Part shown: piece by piece, positions 44,150-53,192 of the stretch
Position numbering within the stretch: position 1 is the stretch's first letter
Layout: every line of letters starts with the position of its first letter
NCBI RefSeq assembly: GCF_013822795.1
Contig: NZ_PNLB01000012.1
Location: 1 to 64,000, forward strand
Reading direction: 5' to 3'
Origin: Phenylobacterium sp.
GTDB lineage: Bacteria; Pseudomonadota; Alphaproteobacteria; Caulobacterales; Caulobacteraceae
DNA length: 64,000 nt
Notes under the pieces: model-generated
Databases searched by the model: none
What the model was told of the DNA's origin: nothing
What the model saw: the letters and a program-made list of their open reading frames with translations, nothing else
Program-made: the position numbers and the translations under genes

Positions 44150-44793
44150 TGTCTGACGTCCGTACATATAATTCGAGGCTGCGTCAGGAGCAGGCTGAGG
44201 CGACGCGGGAGCGCATCCTGGCGGCCATGGCCGATCTGCTGCTGACCGAAGGCCGTGTGGAGCAGGTGACCAATCGTGCGGTCGCCGCCGCCGCGGGCGT
44301 CACTGAGGTCACCGTCTATCGACATTTCCCGAGCCGCGACGTGCTGCTGCGCGGGCTGTGGGAGTGGCTCAACCGCCGCAACGGCGTGACCGTCGGCATG
44401 CCCGAGGGCGCAGACGACATCATCGCCAAGCTGCCGGCGCTCTATGCGACCTTCGACGCCGCGCCGGCTCACATCGTCGCCTCGATCACCAGCCAGCAGG
44501 GCCGGGAGATGCGCGAGAGCCTGAATGAACCGCGCCGCGCCGCCTTTTCGTCGGCGGTGGCTGAGGCCGCGCCTGACCTGCCCCCGAGCGAGCAGGAGAA
44601 GGCGGCGGCCGTGCTGCAGCTGATTTATTCGGCCTATGGGTGGGTTTCGTTGCGCGAGCAGTGGGACCTCACCGGTGAACGGGCCGCCGACGCCGCGACT
44701 TGGGCCGTCGAGACCCTGTTGGAAGACCTTCGCCGCCGTGGCGCGGCGCCTCTCAAGCCCGCCAAGGGCGGGACAACCCGGAGCAAGCCATGA
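44149..44793 (+). CDS. TetR family regulator, probably self-controlled
   Basis: A 214-residue repressor with an N-terminal HTH (about 38-62: VEQVTNRAVAAAAGVTEVTVYRHFPSRDVLL). The C-terminal ligand domain has no recognised signature. The ATG at 44149 coincides with the end of an 8-bp palindrome, which fits self-repression. The preceding terminator separates it from the permease gene, and the ATGA overlap couples it to a VOC-family gene, so the regulator and that protein probably answer the same compound. Confidence 0.88.
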   Translation: MSDVRTYNSRLRQEQAEATRERILAAMADLLLTEGRVEQVTNRAVAAAAGVTEVTVYRHFPSRDVLLRGLWEWLNRRNGVTVGMPEGADDIIAKLPALYATFDAAPAHIVASITSQQGREMRESLNEPRRAAFSSAVAEAAPDLPPSEQEKAAAVLQLIYSAYGWVSLREQWDLTGERAADAATWAVETLLEDLRRRGAAPLKPAKGGTTRSKP

Positions 44794-45308
44794 TTGCGCA
44801 TTTCTCCATTCCGGCCCGCGACACCCGTGCGACGGCCGAACTGTTCGGAAAGATCATCGACGGCGAAGTGATGCCGTTCCCGGTGGTGCCCGGTTCATGG
44901 GTGGCCATCGCCCGCGACGGCTCCGGCGTCGGCGTCGAAGTGGTTCCAGCCGCCACCGCCCATCACCTGGGTGACGGCGACCGCGATCCGAGCCGCCCGC
45001 CGAACGGTCCCGAGCCCATGCCCTGGGAGACCCAGATCCGCCAGGACGGCGACGACCATGCGGCCAGCGGCCTGCACGTCGCCCTGACGACGGCGCTGTC
45101 GGCCGACGAGGTGCTGGCGCTCGGCCGGGCCGCGGGTTGGCGGGCGGTCCATTGCGATCGGGGCGGGGTCTTCGACCTGGTCGAGCTCTGGGTCGACAAC
45201 CGGGTGCTCGTCGAGGTGCTGCCGCCTGAAGGCACGGCGCGCTACCTCGCCTTCTACAATCCGAAGGCGGCGAGCGAGATGTTCCTCGGCCCGCCGCCGT
45301 CGCATTAG
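44790..45308 (+). CDS. VOC (glyoxalase/dioxygenase) superfamily protein
   Basis: A 172-residue VOC-fold protein. The first beta-alpha-beta-beta-beta unit reads HFSIPARDTRATAELFGKIIDGEV...; the second contains LHVALTTALSADEVLALGRAAGW and ends DLVELWVDNRVLVEVLPPE. The N-terminal His and the C-terminal Glu positions (HFSI and VEVLP) could be metal ligands. The reaction is unknown; members include glyoxalases, dioxygenases and antibiotic-binding proteins. It is coupled to the upstream tetR, suggesting control by a small-molecule inducer. The tail overlaps the convergent lipoprotein gene by four bases. Confidence 0.8.
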   Translation: MIAHFSIPARDTRATAELFGKIIDGEVMPFPVVPGSWVAIARDGSGVGVEVVPAATAHHLGDGDRDPSRPPNGPEPMPWETQIRQDGDDHAASGLHVALTTALSADEVLALGRAAGWRAVHCDRGGVFDLVELWVDNRVLVEVLPPEGTARYLAFYNPKAASEMFLGPPPSH

Positions 45309-45715
45309 TTCTGCGGCACGCCCACGGCGATCATCTCGACGTGGTGCGGGGCGCCGCGGGTGATCACCGGGGTGTGGGTGTCGGTGATGAAGCGCAGCTT
45401 GCCGTCGATTTCAATGCGCGCCGACACCGTGTAGGTGTGGTTGGCGATGATCTTGGCCGGGTCGTAGTTCAGCGTGAACTTGTAGGGCGGCGATCCGCCG
45501 GTCAGCACCTGGGTGTCGATCACCTTGGCCGGCGCGTCCATCAGCGAGGTGTCGGCCAGGGTCACGGTGACCGTCGCGGTCGGCGGCAGCATGATCCGTT
45601 CGCGGTAGAGCACGGAGCCGGTGACCTGGCCCTTGGCGGCTGGGGCGGGGGCGGTGCTGGCGCAGCCGGCAATGGCCAGGGCGGCGAGCGGAGCGAGGGC
45701 GTAGAGAGCTTTCAT
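45305..45715 (-). CDS. YbaY-like lipoprotein
   Basis: A 136-residue lipoprotein with the lipobox AIAGC (Cys at about residue 18) after a hydrophobic signal that starts at the ATG giving MKALYALAPL. The mature domain, GQVTGSVLYRERIMLPPTATVTVTLADTS...YKFTLNYDPAKI...YTVSARIEIDGKLRFITDTHTPV, matches the YbaY/YscW-like secretin-pilot domain family: short beta-rich repeats with the LPPTATVTVTL motif. It should sit in the outer membrane facing the periplasm. Role unclear. Confidence 0.85.
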   Translation of the reverse strand: MKALYALAPLAALAIAGCASTAPAPAAKGQVTGSVLYRERIMLPPTATVTVTLADTSLMDAPAKVIDTQVLTGGSPPYKFTLNYDPAKIIANHTYTVSARIEIDGKLRFITDTHTPVITRGAPHHVEMIAVGVPQN

Positions 45716-45889
45716 CCGGGCCTCCTCGGCGAAAAACGTGGCCAAACATGGACCCCTGCAGCCAAGTGGTCCACGAACCTTCACAGAAGCGGTCATTGAC
45801 AGACCGCCGTTCCCAGCGGAAAACGCCAAGCCTTCCAGTCCCCGCTGCCGTCGCCGCGGGGACGCTTACGTTTTCGGAGGGCATCCCCC

Positions 45890-47119
45890 GTGACTGAAAA
45901 GACCGCGCAACAAGCCGCGACCGTTCCCAGCGACCACATCATGGGCGTCTACAACCGCGCTCCGCTGGCGTTCGAACGAGGCGAGGGCGCGCGCCTGTTC
46001 ACCACGGAAGGCGAAGCCTACCTCGACTGCATGGCCGGCATCGCGGTGAACGCGCTGGGCCACTCGAACCCCAAGCTGGTTCAGGCGGTCAAGGATCAGG
46101 CCGAGAAGCTCTGGCACGTCTCCAACGTCTTCAAGATCCCGGGTCAGGAAAAGCTGGCCAAGGTGCTGACCGACGCCACCGGCCTGGACGAGGTGTTCTT
46201 CACCAATTCCGGCGCCGAGGCGATCGAGTGCGCGATCAAGACCGCGCGCAAGTATCACTGGGCCAAGGGCCAGCCCGAGCGCATCGACATCATCGGCTTC
46301 GAGGGCTCGTTCCACGGCCGCACGCTCGCGGCCGTCAACGCCTCGGGCAACGCCGCCTATCTCGAGGGCTTCGGCCCGCGCATGCCCGGCTTCGTCCAGC
46401 TGCCGTTCGGCGACATGGAGGCTCTGAAGGCCGCCGTGGGCCCGACCACTGCGGCGATCATCGTCGAGCCGGTGCAGGGCGAGGGCGGGGCGCGCGCCCT
46501 GACCGAGCAGCAGCTCCAGCAGATGCGCCAGCTCTGCGACGAGACCGGCACGCTGCTGATCCTCGACGAGATCCAGTGCGGTCTGGGCCGCACCGGCAAG
46601 CTGTTCGCCTGGGAATGGGCGGCCGACGTGAAGCCGGACATCGTGGCCCTGGCCAAGGCGCTGGGCGGCGGCTTCCCGGTCGGCGCCTGCGTGACCTCGG
46701 CGGCGGCCGGCGCCGGCATGACCGTCGGCTCGCACGGCTCGACCTATGGCGGCAACCCGCTGGCCATGGCCGTGGCCCTGGCCTCGATGGAAGAGCTCTC
46801 CAAGCCCGAGCTGATGGATCACGTCCGCGAGCTCGCCGGCTACTTCACCCAACAGTTCAACGGCCTCAAGGACCGCTACCCGGACGTCGTGCTCGACATC
46901 CGCGGCAAGGGCCTGCTGATCGGGCTGAAGCTCGCCACCAACAATCGCGAGTTCATGCAGCTCGCACGCGACCAGCATCTGCTGATCGCCGGCGGCGGCG
47001 ACAACTGCGTGCGCCTGCTGCCGCCGCTGACGCTCACCCTCGAGGAAGCCCGCGAGGCGGTGGAAAAGCTCGACCGCGCCTGCGAAGCCGCCCGCGCCAA
47101 GGCCAAGACCGCCGCATAA
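45890..47119 (+). CDS. argD: Acetylornithine aminotransferase
   Basis: A 409-residue PLP-dependent class III aminotransferase that converts N-acetylglutamate semialdehyde to N-acetylornithine. Landmarks: the TNSGAEAIECAIKTARKYH region, the FHGRTLAAVNASG loop, DEIQCGLGRTGKLFAWEW and the PLP lysine Lys256 in LAKALGGGFPVGA. It starts at a GTG (45890) with GGAGGG eight bases upstream. The next gene is argF after a repeat, and hslO follows, a conserved alphaproteobacterial order. In some bacteria the same enzyme also serves in lysine synthesis. Confidence 0.96.
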   Translation: MTEKTAQQAATVPSDHIMGVYNRAPLAFERGEGARLFTTEGEAYLDCMAGIAVNALGHSNPKLVQAVKDQAEKLWHVSNVFKIPGQEKLAKVLTDATGLDEVFFTNSGAEAIECAIKTARKYHWAKGQPERIDIIGFEGSFHGRTLAAVNASGNAAYLEGFGPRMPGFVQLPFGDMEALKAAVGPTTAAIIVEPVQGEGGARALTEQQLQQMRQLCDETGTLLILDEIQCGLGRTGKLFAWEWAADVKPDIVALAKALGGGFPVGACVTSAAAGAGMTVGSHGSTYGGNPLAMAVALASMEELSKPELMDHVRELAGYFTQQFNGLKDRYPDVVLDIRGKGLLIGLKLATNNREFMQLARDQHLLIAGGGDNCVRLLPPLTLTLEEAREAVEKLDRACEAARAKAKTAA

Positions 47120-47123
47120 TCAA

Positions 47124-47212
47124 CCGCTCATCCCGGCCAAGGCCGGGACCCAGGTGAACCACCCCGCTCGCGCCAGATGAACCTGGATCCCAGCCTTGGC
47201 TGGGATGAGCGG
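47124..47212. repeat. Long imperfect palindrome between argD and argF
   Basis: An 11-bp perfect outer inverted repeat (CCGCTCATCCC at 47124-47134 and its complement at 47202-47212) with GGCCAAGGCC-type inner pairing on the left arm and CAGCCTTGGCTG on the right. It shares the TCATCCCGG core with the element at 20821-20960, so both belong to one extragenic repeat type. It may insulate or stabilise the two arginine genes. Confidence 0.72.
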
Positions 47213-47230
47213 GGTTAGTTGGACCCCGCC

Positions 47231-48166
47231 ATGACCCAACCCGTCAGACACTTTGTCGACCTCTGGAAGATCGAAGCTTCCGACCTGCGCGTCATCCTCG
47301 ACGACGCCAAGGCCCGCAAGGCCGCCCGCCGCGGTTGGCCGCAGGGCCGTGTGGACGGCGACGCCCCGTGCCGCGAGCGCACGCTGGCGATGATCTTCCA
47401 GAAGAACTCCACCCGCACCCGCTTCTCGTTCGACGCGGCGATGCGCCAGCTGGGCGGCGACGTGATCATCTCGACCGCCAACGACATGCAGCTCGGCCGC
47501 GGCGAGACCATCGAGGACACCGCCAAGGTGCTCTCGCGCATGGTCGATGCGATCATGCTGCGCGCCAACAGCCATGAGGACGTCGAGCGGCTGGCCTACG
47601 CGTCCACCGTTCCGGTCATCAACGGCCTGTCGGACAAGGGCCACCCCTGCCAGATCATCGCCGACCTGATGACCTTCGAGGAGCATCGCGGTCCGGTGAC
47701 CGGCAAGACCCTGGCCTGGGTCGGCGACGGCAACAACGTCTGCTCCAGCTTCATCCATGCCGCGCCCAAGCTGGGCTTCAAGCTGAACATCGCCAGTCCG
47801 GCGCTCTACCACCCCGACTTGATGGACCTGGCCCGCGCCGCCGATCTGCAAGGCCAGGTGTTCACCACCGACGATCCGCGTGAAGCCGTGCGCGGCGCCG
47901 ACTGCGTGATCACCGACACCTGGGTCTCGATGGGCGACGTCGACCACGACGAACGGATGGAAGCGCTGGAGCCCTATCAGGTCGACGGCGACCTGATGTC
48001 TCTGGCGGCCAAGGACGGCGTCTTCCTGCACTGCCTGCCCGCGCACCGCGGCGAGGAAGTGACCGACGACGTCATCGACGGCCCGCAGTCGCTGATCTGG
48101 GATGAGGCGGAGAACCGCATCCACGCCCAGAAGTCGATCCTCGCCTGGTGCTTCGGCGCGATCTGA
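47231..48166 (+). CDS. argF: Ornithine carbamoyltransferase
   Basis: A 311-residue enzyme that joins ornithine and carbamoyl phosphate to make citrulline. Carbamoyl-phosphate binding residues are Ser60-Thr-Arg-Thr-Arg64 ([10 protein letters not shown]), [14 protein letters not shown] and the HPCQ motif ([12 protein letters not shown]); the ornithine loop is TDTWVSMGD and the catalytic HCLPAHRG (His267-Cys268-Leu269-Pro270). The ATG at 47231 gives [11 protein letters not shown]; a TTG four codons earlier is not preferred. Follows argD, separated by a repeat. Confidence 0.97.
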   Translation: MTQPVRHFVDLWKIEASDLRVILDDAKARKAARRGWPQGRVDGDAPCRERTLAMIFQKNSTRTRFSFDAAMRQLGGDVIISTANDMQLGRGETIEDTAKVLSRMVDAIMLRANSHEDVERLAYASTVPVINGLSDKGHPCQIIADLMTFEEHRGPVTGKTLAWVGDGNNVCSSFIHAAPKLGFKLNIASPALYHPDLMDLARAADLQGQVFTTDDPREAVRGADCVITDTWVSMGDVDHDERMEALEPYQVDGDLMSLAAKDGVFLHCLPAHRGEEVTDDVIDGPQSLIWDEAENRIHAQKSILAWCFGAI

Positions 48167-48233
48167 ACCGCGACAAGGGGAGGCGGGCGCTGAAGCTCGC
48201 AACTTCGGCCGCGCCTCCCTATATGCCGCCACC

Positions 48234-49151
48234 ATGTCCGACACCGTCATGAACGCCATCCCCGACGACATCGTCGCCCCCTTCCAGATCGAAGGCGAAG
48301 CCGTGCGCGGCCGCCTGGTTCGCCTGGGCCCGGCGGTGCACAAGATCCTGTCCGGCCACGCCTATCCCGAGCCGGTCGCCAACCTGCTGGGCGAAGCTTG
48401 CGCGCTCGCTGCGCTGGTCGGCTCCAGCCTGAAGTTCGACGGTCGCCTGATCGTCCAGGCCCAGGGCGACGGCCCCGTGCGCTATGTCGTGGTCGACTAC
48501 GACACCAGCGGCTCCCTGCGCGGCTATTGCCGCTACGATGAGGAGGCGGTGGCCCAGCTCAGCACCGGCTTCGCGCGTCCGGGCGCCAAGAGCCTGCTCG
48601 GCGGCGGCGTTTTCATCATGACCGTCGACCAGGGTCCGGACATGGACCGCTACCAGGGCGTCACCGCCATCGAGGGCGAGACGCTGGCCCTTTGCGCCGA
48701 GCAATACTTCGCTCAGTCGGAGCAGACCCCGACCCGCGTGCGGCTGGCCGTCGGCCAGGCCGACGTCGGCCAAGGCCTGCACTGGCGCGCCGGCGGCATG
48801 CTGATCCAGAACATCGCCGAGGACGACGCGCGCGGCTCGACCACCGAGGCCTGGGTCCGCACCCAGGCGTTCTTCGAGACCATCGGCGAGGACGAACTGC
48901 TCGATCCGACGATCTCGGCCGAGACCCTGCTCTTCCGCCTGTTCCACGAGGACGGGGTGCGGGTTTTCGAGCCCAAGGCGCTGCAGGCCTTCTGCCGTTG
49001 CTCGCAGGATCGCATCGAGACTGTGCTCAAGTCGTTCGGCGAGGACGAGCGGGCCGACATGGTCGAGGACGACGGCCAGATCCGGGTCACCTGCGAGTAC
49101 TGCTCCATGGTCTACGCCATCGATCCGACGAGCCTCGCCGACGAGGGCTAG
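48234..49151 (+). CDS. hslO: Redox-regulated chaperone Hsp33
   Basis: A 305-residue holdase that becomes active when oxidants release zinc from its C-terminal Cys cluster. The four Cys are present: Cys254-x-Cys256 (FCRCSQ) and Cys287-x2-Cys290 (CEYCSM). The N-terminal core has VRLGPAVHKILSGHAYPEPVANLLGEACALAALVGSSLKFDGRLIVQAQGDGPVR. The first Cys pair is CxC rather than CxxC-like arrays in some relatives, but this is normal for the family. It is the third gene of the argD-argF-hslO run common in alphaproteobacteria. Confidence 0.95.
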   Translation: MSDTVMNAIPDDIVAPFQIEGEAVRGRLVRLGPAVHKILSGHAYPEPVANLLGEACALAALVGSSLKFDGRLIVQAQGDGPVRYVVVDYDTSGSLRGYCRYDEEAVAQLSTGFARPGAKSLLGGGVFIMTVDQGPDMDRYQGVTAIEGETLALCAEQYFAQSEQTPTRVRLAVGQADVGQGLHWRAGGMLIQNIAEDDARGSTTEAWVRTQAFFETIGEDELLDPTISAETLLFRLFHEDGVRVFEPKALQAFCRCSQDRIETVLKSFGEDERADMVEDDGQIRVTCEYCSMVYAIDPTSLADEG

Positions 49152-49183
49152 CCTCGGGCGGTCGCCGACGCGACTATGGCGAC

Positions 49184-50269
49184 ATGGACGACGCCGACCG
49201 CGAGTTTGACGAACTGGCCGCCTTGACCGGCGCGCTGCTGGGCGCGCTGGAGGCGCTCGCCTTCATTGGACGGCGGCTGAATCCGCCGGACCTGCCTGCG
49301 CTGCTGGTCGCAGTCGGGACCCCGGAGGAGGCTCTGCGCGAGCCGCTGCAGCGGATGTCCGCCTGGCGGGGTCAGGTCGCGGCGCTTCGCGAGCCGCTGA
49401 CAGAAGCTGGCCTTGCCGTGATGTCGGGATTTGAAGAGCTGCGCGCGGGCGTGGCGGCGGGCGACGTGATCCAGGCCTTCCGAGGGCTGCGCCATGGCCC
49501 GAAGGCGCAGGAGGCCCTCTATCCGCTGGCAGGCCTGCTGCCGCCCGTGAACCGCTTCTTTCTCGAGCCCGGCGTCCGCGGCGACACGGCGTTGCAGGCG
49601 CGCTTCCATGCGCCCGCGCCTCATACCGGCGTCATGCACGCCGGTGGCGAGCCGGGCGCGCGAGGCGCGTTCTCCCTTTACGTTCCGGAGTACTACACCG
49701 CCGACCGCGCCTGGCCGCTGGTGGTGGCGTTGCACGGCGGCTCGGGGAACGGCCGCGCCTTTCTGTGGAGCTGGATGCGGGCGGCGCGCAGCCGCGGCGC
49801 GATCGTGGTCGCGCCCACCGCCGCCGGCGAGACCTGGGCGCTCACCGGCCCGGACTTCGACACCCCCAACCTGGCGCACATCGTCGCCGAGATCGGCGCG
49901 CGCTGGAACCTCGACCGCAGCCGCATGCTGCTGACCGGCCTGAGCGACGGCGGCACTTTCAGCTATGTCAGCGGGCTGGAGCCGAACTCGCCGTTCACGC
50001 ACCTGGCGCCCGTGGCGGCCGCCTTCCATCCGATGTTGGCCCAGGCGGCCGACAGCGATCGACTGCGTGGCCTGCCGATCCAGGTCGTGCATGGCGCGCT
50101 CGACTGGATGTTCCCGGTCGAGATGGCGCGTGCGGCCGTCGAGGCCCTGGAGGACGCCGGCGCTGATGTCGCCTATCGGGAGATCGATGATCTCGCTCAC
50201 ACCTATCCGACTGAGATGAGCGCCGAGATCCTGGCCTGGCTGGACGCGAAGCCGAGACCAGCCGGCTAA
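49184..50269 (+). CDS. Esterase/alpha-beta hydrolase with N-terminal extension
   Basis: A 361-residue protein. The N-terminal ~150 residues are helical, Ala/Leu-rich and of no recognised family; the hydrolase domain follows (about 165-355): LVVALHGGSGNGRAF, nucleophile Ser in GLSDGG, Asp in HGALDWMFP and His near DLAHTYP. The layout resembles PHB-depolymerase or LpqC-type esterases. No signal peptide is seen, so it is likely cytoplasmic. The ATG at 49184 starts 33 bases after the hslO stop. Substrate unknown. Its end overlaps the convergent membrane methyltransferase gene by four bases. Confidence 0.82.
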   Translation: MDDADREFDELAALTGALLGALEALAFIGRRLNPPDLPALLVAVGTPEEALREPLQRMSAWRGQVAALREPLTEAGLAVMSGFEELRAGVAAGDVIQAFRGLRHGPKAQEALYPLAGLLPPVNRFFLEPGVRGDTALQARFHAPAPHTGVMHAGGEPGARGAFSLYVPEYYTADRAWPLVVALHGGSGNGRAFLWSWMRAARSRGAIVVAPTAAGETWALTGPDFDTPNLAHIVAEIGARWNLDRSRMLLTGLSDGGTFSYVSGLEPNSPFTHLAPVAAAFHPMLAQAADSDRLRGLPIQVVHGALDWMFPVEMARAAVEALEDAGADVAYREIDDLAHTYPTEMSAEILAWLDAKPRPAG

Positions 50270-50769
50270 ACGCCCTTCCAGGGCCGCAGCCGTGGCCGCC
50301 AGCGCGGCACGTTCGCGAAGTAGGCGGCGTACTGATCTGGAAAACTGCGCCTCAGCGTCGGCTCTTCGTAGCTGACGACGAAGGCGTGGAAGAGCGCCCA
50401 AAGGCCAAGGCCGTAAGCCAGCGTCCAGGGGCGCGCGGTCAGCAGACCCTGGCCGGCGACCATGGCCAGGACCGCCACGTACATCGGGTTGCGCACATGC
50501 CGGTAGAAGCCTCCCACGACCAGCCGCTCGGGCGGCGCGATGGGGGCGGGCGTCCCGCGGCCCTGCAGGGCGAAGCGCAGGAAGGACGCCAGCAGCGCCG
50601 CCAGCCCGAACAGGGCGAGCGCCGCGCCCAGCACGGCCAGCAACGGCCAGCCGGGCAGGGCGACGCGCGGGGTCGCCAACTTGATGAAATGGGGAACCAG
50701 CAGCCCGACCGTTCCGGGCGCGAGCACCAGGAACAGGGCCGAGCCGATCAGCGAACGCGTGCGGGTCAT
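50266..50769 (-). CDS. Membrane methyltransferase-like protein (ICMT/PEMT type)
   Basis: A 167-residue polytopic membrane protein with four or five hydrophobic helices (about 10-28, 42-64, 95-125 region). The C-terminal signature GGFYRHVRNPMYVAVLAMVAGQGLL...VVSYEEPTLRRSFPDQYAAYFANVPRWRPR is that of the isoprenylcysteine carboxyl methyltransferase/phospholipid methyltransferase family (RHVRNP, EE..L...F...Y..Y). The ATG at 50769 follows GGAGG at six bases; a start 11 codons upstream is less likely. Substrate unknown. Confidence 0.85.
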   Translation of the reverse strand: MTRTRSLIGSALFLVLAPGTVGLLVPHFIKLATPRVALPGWPLLAVLGAALALFGLAALLASFLRFALQGRGTPAPIAPPERLVVGGFYRHVRNPMYVAVLAMVAGQGLLTARPWTLAYGLGLWALFHAFVVSYEEPTLRRSFPDQYAAYFANVPRWRPRLRPWKGV

Positions 50770-50812
50770 CGTGGGCCTCCAGATGGAGAGGCCCACGATC
50801 AAGCGCCTTGGC

Positions 50813-51997
50813 TTAGGCCGCGTCCAGCGCCCGGCTGACGTCGCGGGTCAGGTCGCCGGGACCTTCGAGGCCGACGCTCATCCGCACCCAGCCTTCCGTC
50901 AGGCCGATCTCCAGCCGCTCGGCTTCCGGCATCGAGCGGTGGGTGGTGGTGCAGGGGTGCGTGGCCATCGACTTGGCGTCGCCGAGATTGTTGGAGATGT
51001 CGACGATCTCCAGGGTGTCCAGGAACCGCCAAGCCGCCTCGCGGCTGCCGAGGTCGAAGGCCACGACATTGCCGCCGCCGGTCATCTGGTTGGCGATGAT
51101 CGCCGCCTGCGGGTGGTCCGGGCGGGTGGGATAGAGCACGGTCTTGGCCTTGGAGTGCGCGGCGATCACGTCGGCGATCTTCGCGGCGTTCTGCGCCTGG
51201 CGGGTGACGCGCAGCTCCAGAGTCTCCAGACCCTTCAGCAGCACCCAGGCGTTGAACGGCGACAGCGCCGGGCCGGTGTGGCGCAGGATATCCTTGTAGG
51301 CCTCGGTCATCAGCTGCTCGGCGCCGAGGATCGCGCCGCCCAGCACCCGGCCCTGGCCATCGATGTGCTTGGTGGCCGAATAGACGACGATGTCCGCGCC
51401 CAGGGCCAGCGGCTTCTGGAAGACCGGCGTGGCGAAGACGTTGTCGACCACCAGCTTGGCGCCGGCCGCATGGGCGATCTCGGCGACCGCGCCGATGGCG
51501 GTCACTTCCAGCAGCGGGTTGGCCGGACTTTCGACCAGGAAGGCCTTGGTGTTGGGGCGCACCGCGTTTTTCCAGGCGTCCAGGTCGGTGGCGTCGACAT
51601 AGGTCACCTCGACGCCGAAGCGCGGCATCCACTCCGACAGGATCCAGCGGCAGGAGCCGAACAGCGCCCGGCCGGCCACGATATGGTCGCCGGCCCGAAC
51701 CAGGCCCTGCAGCGCGACGTGTACGGCGGCCATGCCCGAGGCGGTGGCGCGGCAGGACTCGGCGCCTTCCAGCAGCGCCAGACGGTCCTCGAACATCTGC
51801 GTCGTCGGGTTGCCGAAGCGTTGATAGATGAAGCCAGGCTCCTCGCCGGAGAAGCGCTTGTCGGCGGCGCCGGCGCTCTCGTAGGAAAAGCTCTGGGTCA
51901 GGAACAGGGCCTCGGAGATCTCTCCGTAGGGCGTACGGGCCAGGCCGCCGCGCACCAGCTTGGTCTCGAGCTCCCAGTCGCGCGTGTCTTCGGCCAT
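50813..51997 (-). CDS. metZ: O-acylhomoserine sulfhydrylase (MetZ type)
   Basis: A 394-residue PLP enzyme of the Cys/Met metabolism family that makes homocysteine from O-succinylhomoserine and sulfide. Marks: TYPOE-like YQRFGNPTTQMFEDRLALLEGAE, ATASGMAAVH, PLP lysine Lys210 in YSATKHIDGQGRVLGG, and the THPCTTTHRSMPE plus GLTEGWVRMSVGLEGPGDL endings typical of MetZ. Follows from the MetA step. Since MetA here has Glu111, the true substrate could be O-acetylhomoserine, so the succinyl name is by family only. Its start lies near the divergent dcd gene. Confidence 0.93.
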   Translation of the reverse strand: MAEDTRDWELETKLVRGGLARTPYGEISEALFLTQSFSYESAGAADKRFSGEEPGFIYQRFGNPTTQMFEDRLALLEGAESCRATASGMAAVHVALQGLVRAGDHIVAGRALFGSCRWILSEWMPRFGVEVTYVDATDLDAWKNAVRPNTKAFLVESPANPLLEVTAIGAVAEIAHAAGAKLVVDNVFATPVFQKPLALGADIVVYSATKHIDGQGRVLGGAILGAEQLMTEAYKDILRHTGPALSPFNAWVLLKGLETLELRVTRQAQNAAKIADVIAAHSKAKTVLYPTRPDHPQAAIIANQMTGGGNVVAFDLGSREAAWRFLDTLEIVDISNNLGDAKSMATHPCTTTHRSMPEAERLEIGLTEGWVRMSVGLEGPGDLTRDVSRALDAA

Positions 51998-52134
51998 GGT
52001 GGTTCCTTTCAGCTTAGGCAGCGCGTTCTAAACCCCGGCCCAGGCCTTCGCCACCAGTGAAAATCTGCCGCAGCTTGCAGCCAGGCCGGTAGGAAGCCTT
52101 GCCAGACTCGTAGCGGGCGGCGAGTGTCGCGGCG

Positions 52135-53148
52135 ATGAGCCACGCCCCCGGTATCCTGCCTTCCCAGTCCATTGACGACCTGATCGCCGCGGGCGCCATC
52201 ACGTCTTCCCGCCCGTTCGACGCCGACCAGGTGCAGCCGGCCAGCCTCGACCTGCGCCTGGGCGCGCGGGCCTGGCGCGTGCGCGCCTCGTTCCTGCCCG
52301 GGCTCGGGCGGACGGTGCCCCAGCGCATCGAGGACGTGGCGATGCACGAGCTCGACCTGACCAAGGGTGCAGTGCTCGAGAAGGGCTGCGTCTACATCGC
52401 CGAACTGCAGGAAGCCTTGGCGCTGCCGAAGGGCATCTCGGCCCGCGCCAACCCGAAGAGCTCGACCGGCCGGGTCGACGTGTTCGTGCGGCTGCTGACC
52501 AACAACTCCGTGGCCTTCGACGATGTGGCCGAAGGCTATGCCGGGCCGACCTTCATCGAGATCGCCCCGCAGACCTTTTCGATCCTGGTGCGCACCTCGA
52601 CGCGACTCAATCAGCTGCGCCTGAAGCGTGGCGAGCCGCCGAAGCTCCAGGTCCGCAGCGTCGGGGTCGACCTTTCCGACGGCGTCGCCGGCTTTCGCGC
52701 CCGCCGCCACGCCGGGGTCGTCGACATGGATCATGTCGATGGCCACGATCCCAAGGACTTCTGGGAGCCGCTGATCCCGCGCCGCGGCGAACTGCTGCTC
52801 GATCCAGGCGAATTCTACATCCTGGCCTCCAAGGAAGCCGTGGAGATCCCGGTCATGGAAGCGGCCGAGATGACCCCGATCGATCCGTCGGTCGGCGAGT
52901 TCCGCGTCCACTACGCCGGCTTCTTCGATCCTGGCTTCGGGACGGCCGAGGCGGGCGGCGTCGGTTCGCGCGGGGTGCTGGAAGTGCGCAGCCACGAGAC
53001 CCCGTTCCTGCTCGAGGACGGCCAGACCGTCGCTCGGTTGGTTTATGAGCCGCTGACCGCTAAACCTGCCCGTCTTTACGGCGAAGGCGGCTCCCACTAT
53101 CAGCGCCAGGGGCTGAAGCTCTCCAAGCATTTCCGGGTTTGGGGCTAG
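52135..53148 (+). CDS. dcd: dCTP deaminase, long two-domain type
   Basis: A 337-residue 2'-deoxycytidine 5'-triphosphate deaminase, nearly twice the length of the E. coli trimer-forming enzyme. The two dUTPase-like domains are visible: the first has QPASLDLRLGARAWRVRASFLPG and ARANPKSSTGRVDVFVRLLTNN then GPTFIEIAPQTF; the second has GEFRVHYAGFFDPGFG and EVRSHETPFLLEDGQTVARLVYEPL. Each domain keeps an E. coli-like R/S...G...DPGF pattern only partly, suggesting divided active-site duties. Makes dUTP for dTMP synthesis. ATG chosen as the first in frame, divergent from metZ. Confidence 0.92.
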   Translation: MSHAPGILPSQSIDDLIAAGAITSSRPFDADQVQPASLDLRLGARAWRVRASFLPGLGRTVPQRIEDVAMHELDLTKGAVLEKGCVYIAELQEALALPKGISARANPKSSTGRVDVFVRLLTNNSVAFDDVAEGYAGPTFIEIAPQTFSILVRTSTRLNQLRLKRGEPPKLQVRSVGVDLSDGVAGFRARRHAGVVDMDHVDGHDPKDFWEPLIPRRGELLLDPGEFYILASKEAVEIPVMEAAEMTPIDPSVGEFRVHYAGFFDPGFGTAEAGGVGSRGVLEVRSHETPFLLEDGQTVARLVYEPLTAKPARLYGEGGSHYQRQGLKLSKHFRVWG

Positions 53149-53192
53149 GCGCATGTGCTATGCTGACCGCCTCCCCTCGGAGGACGGTCGGC

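Noticed and set aside
51998-52134. A SAM riboswitch upstream of metZ
   Set aside because: The gap between metZ and dcd lacks the AAGAG/GCAACC/AAGGTG core and any SAM-II-like pattern. I could not fold a convincing aptamer.
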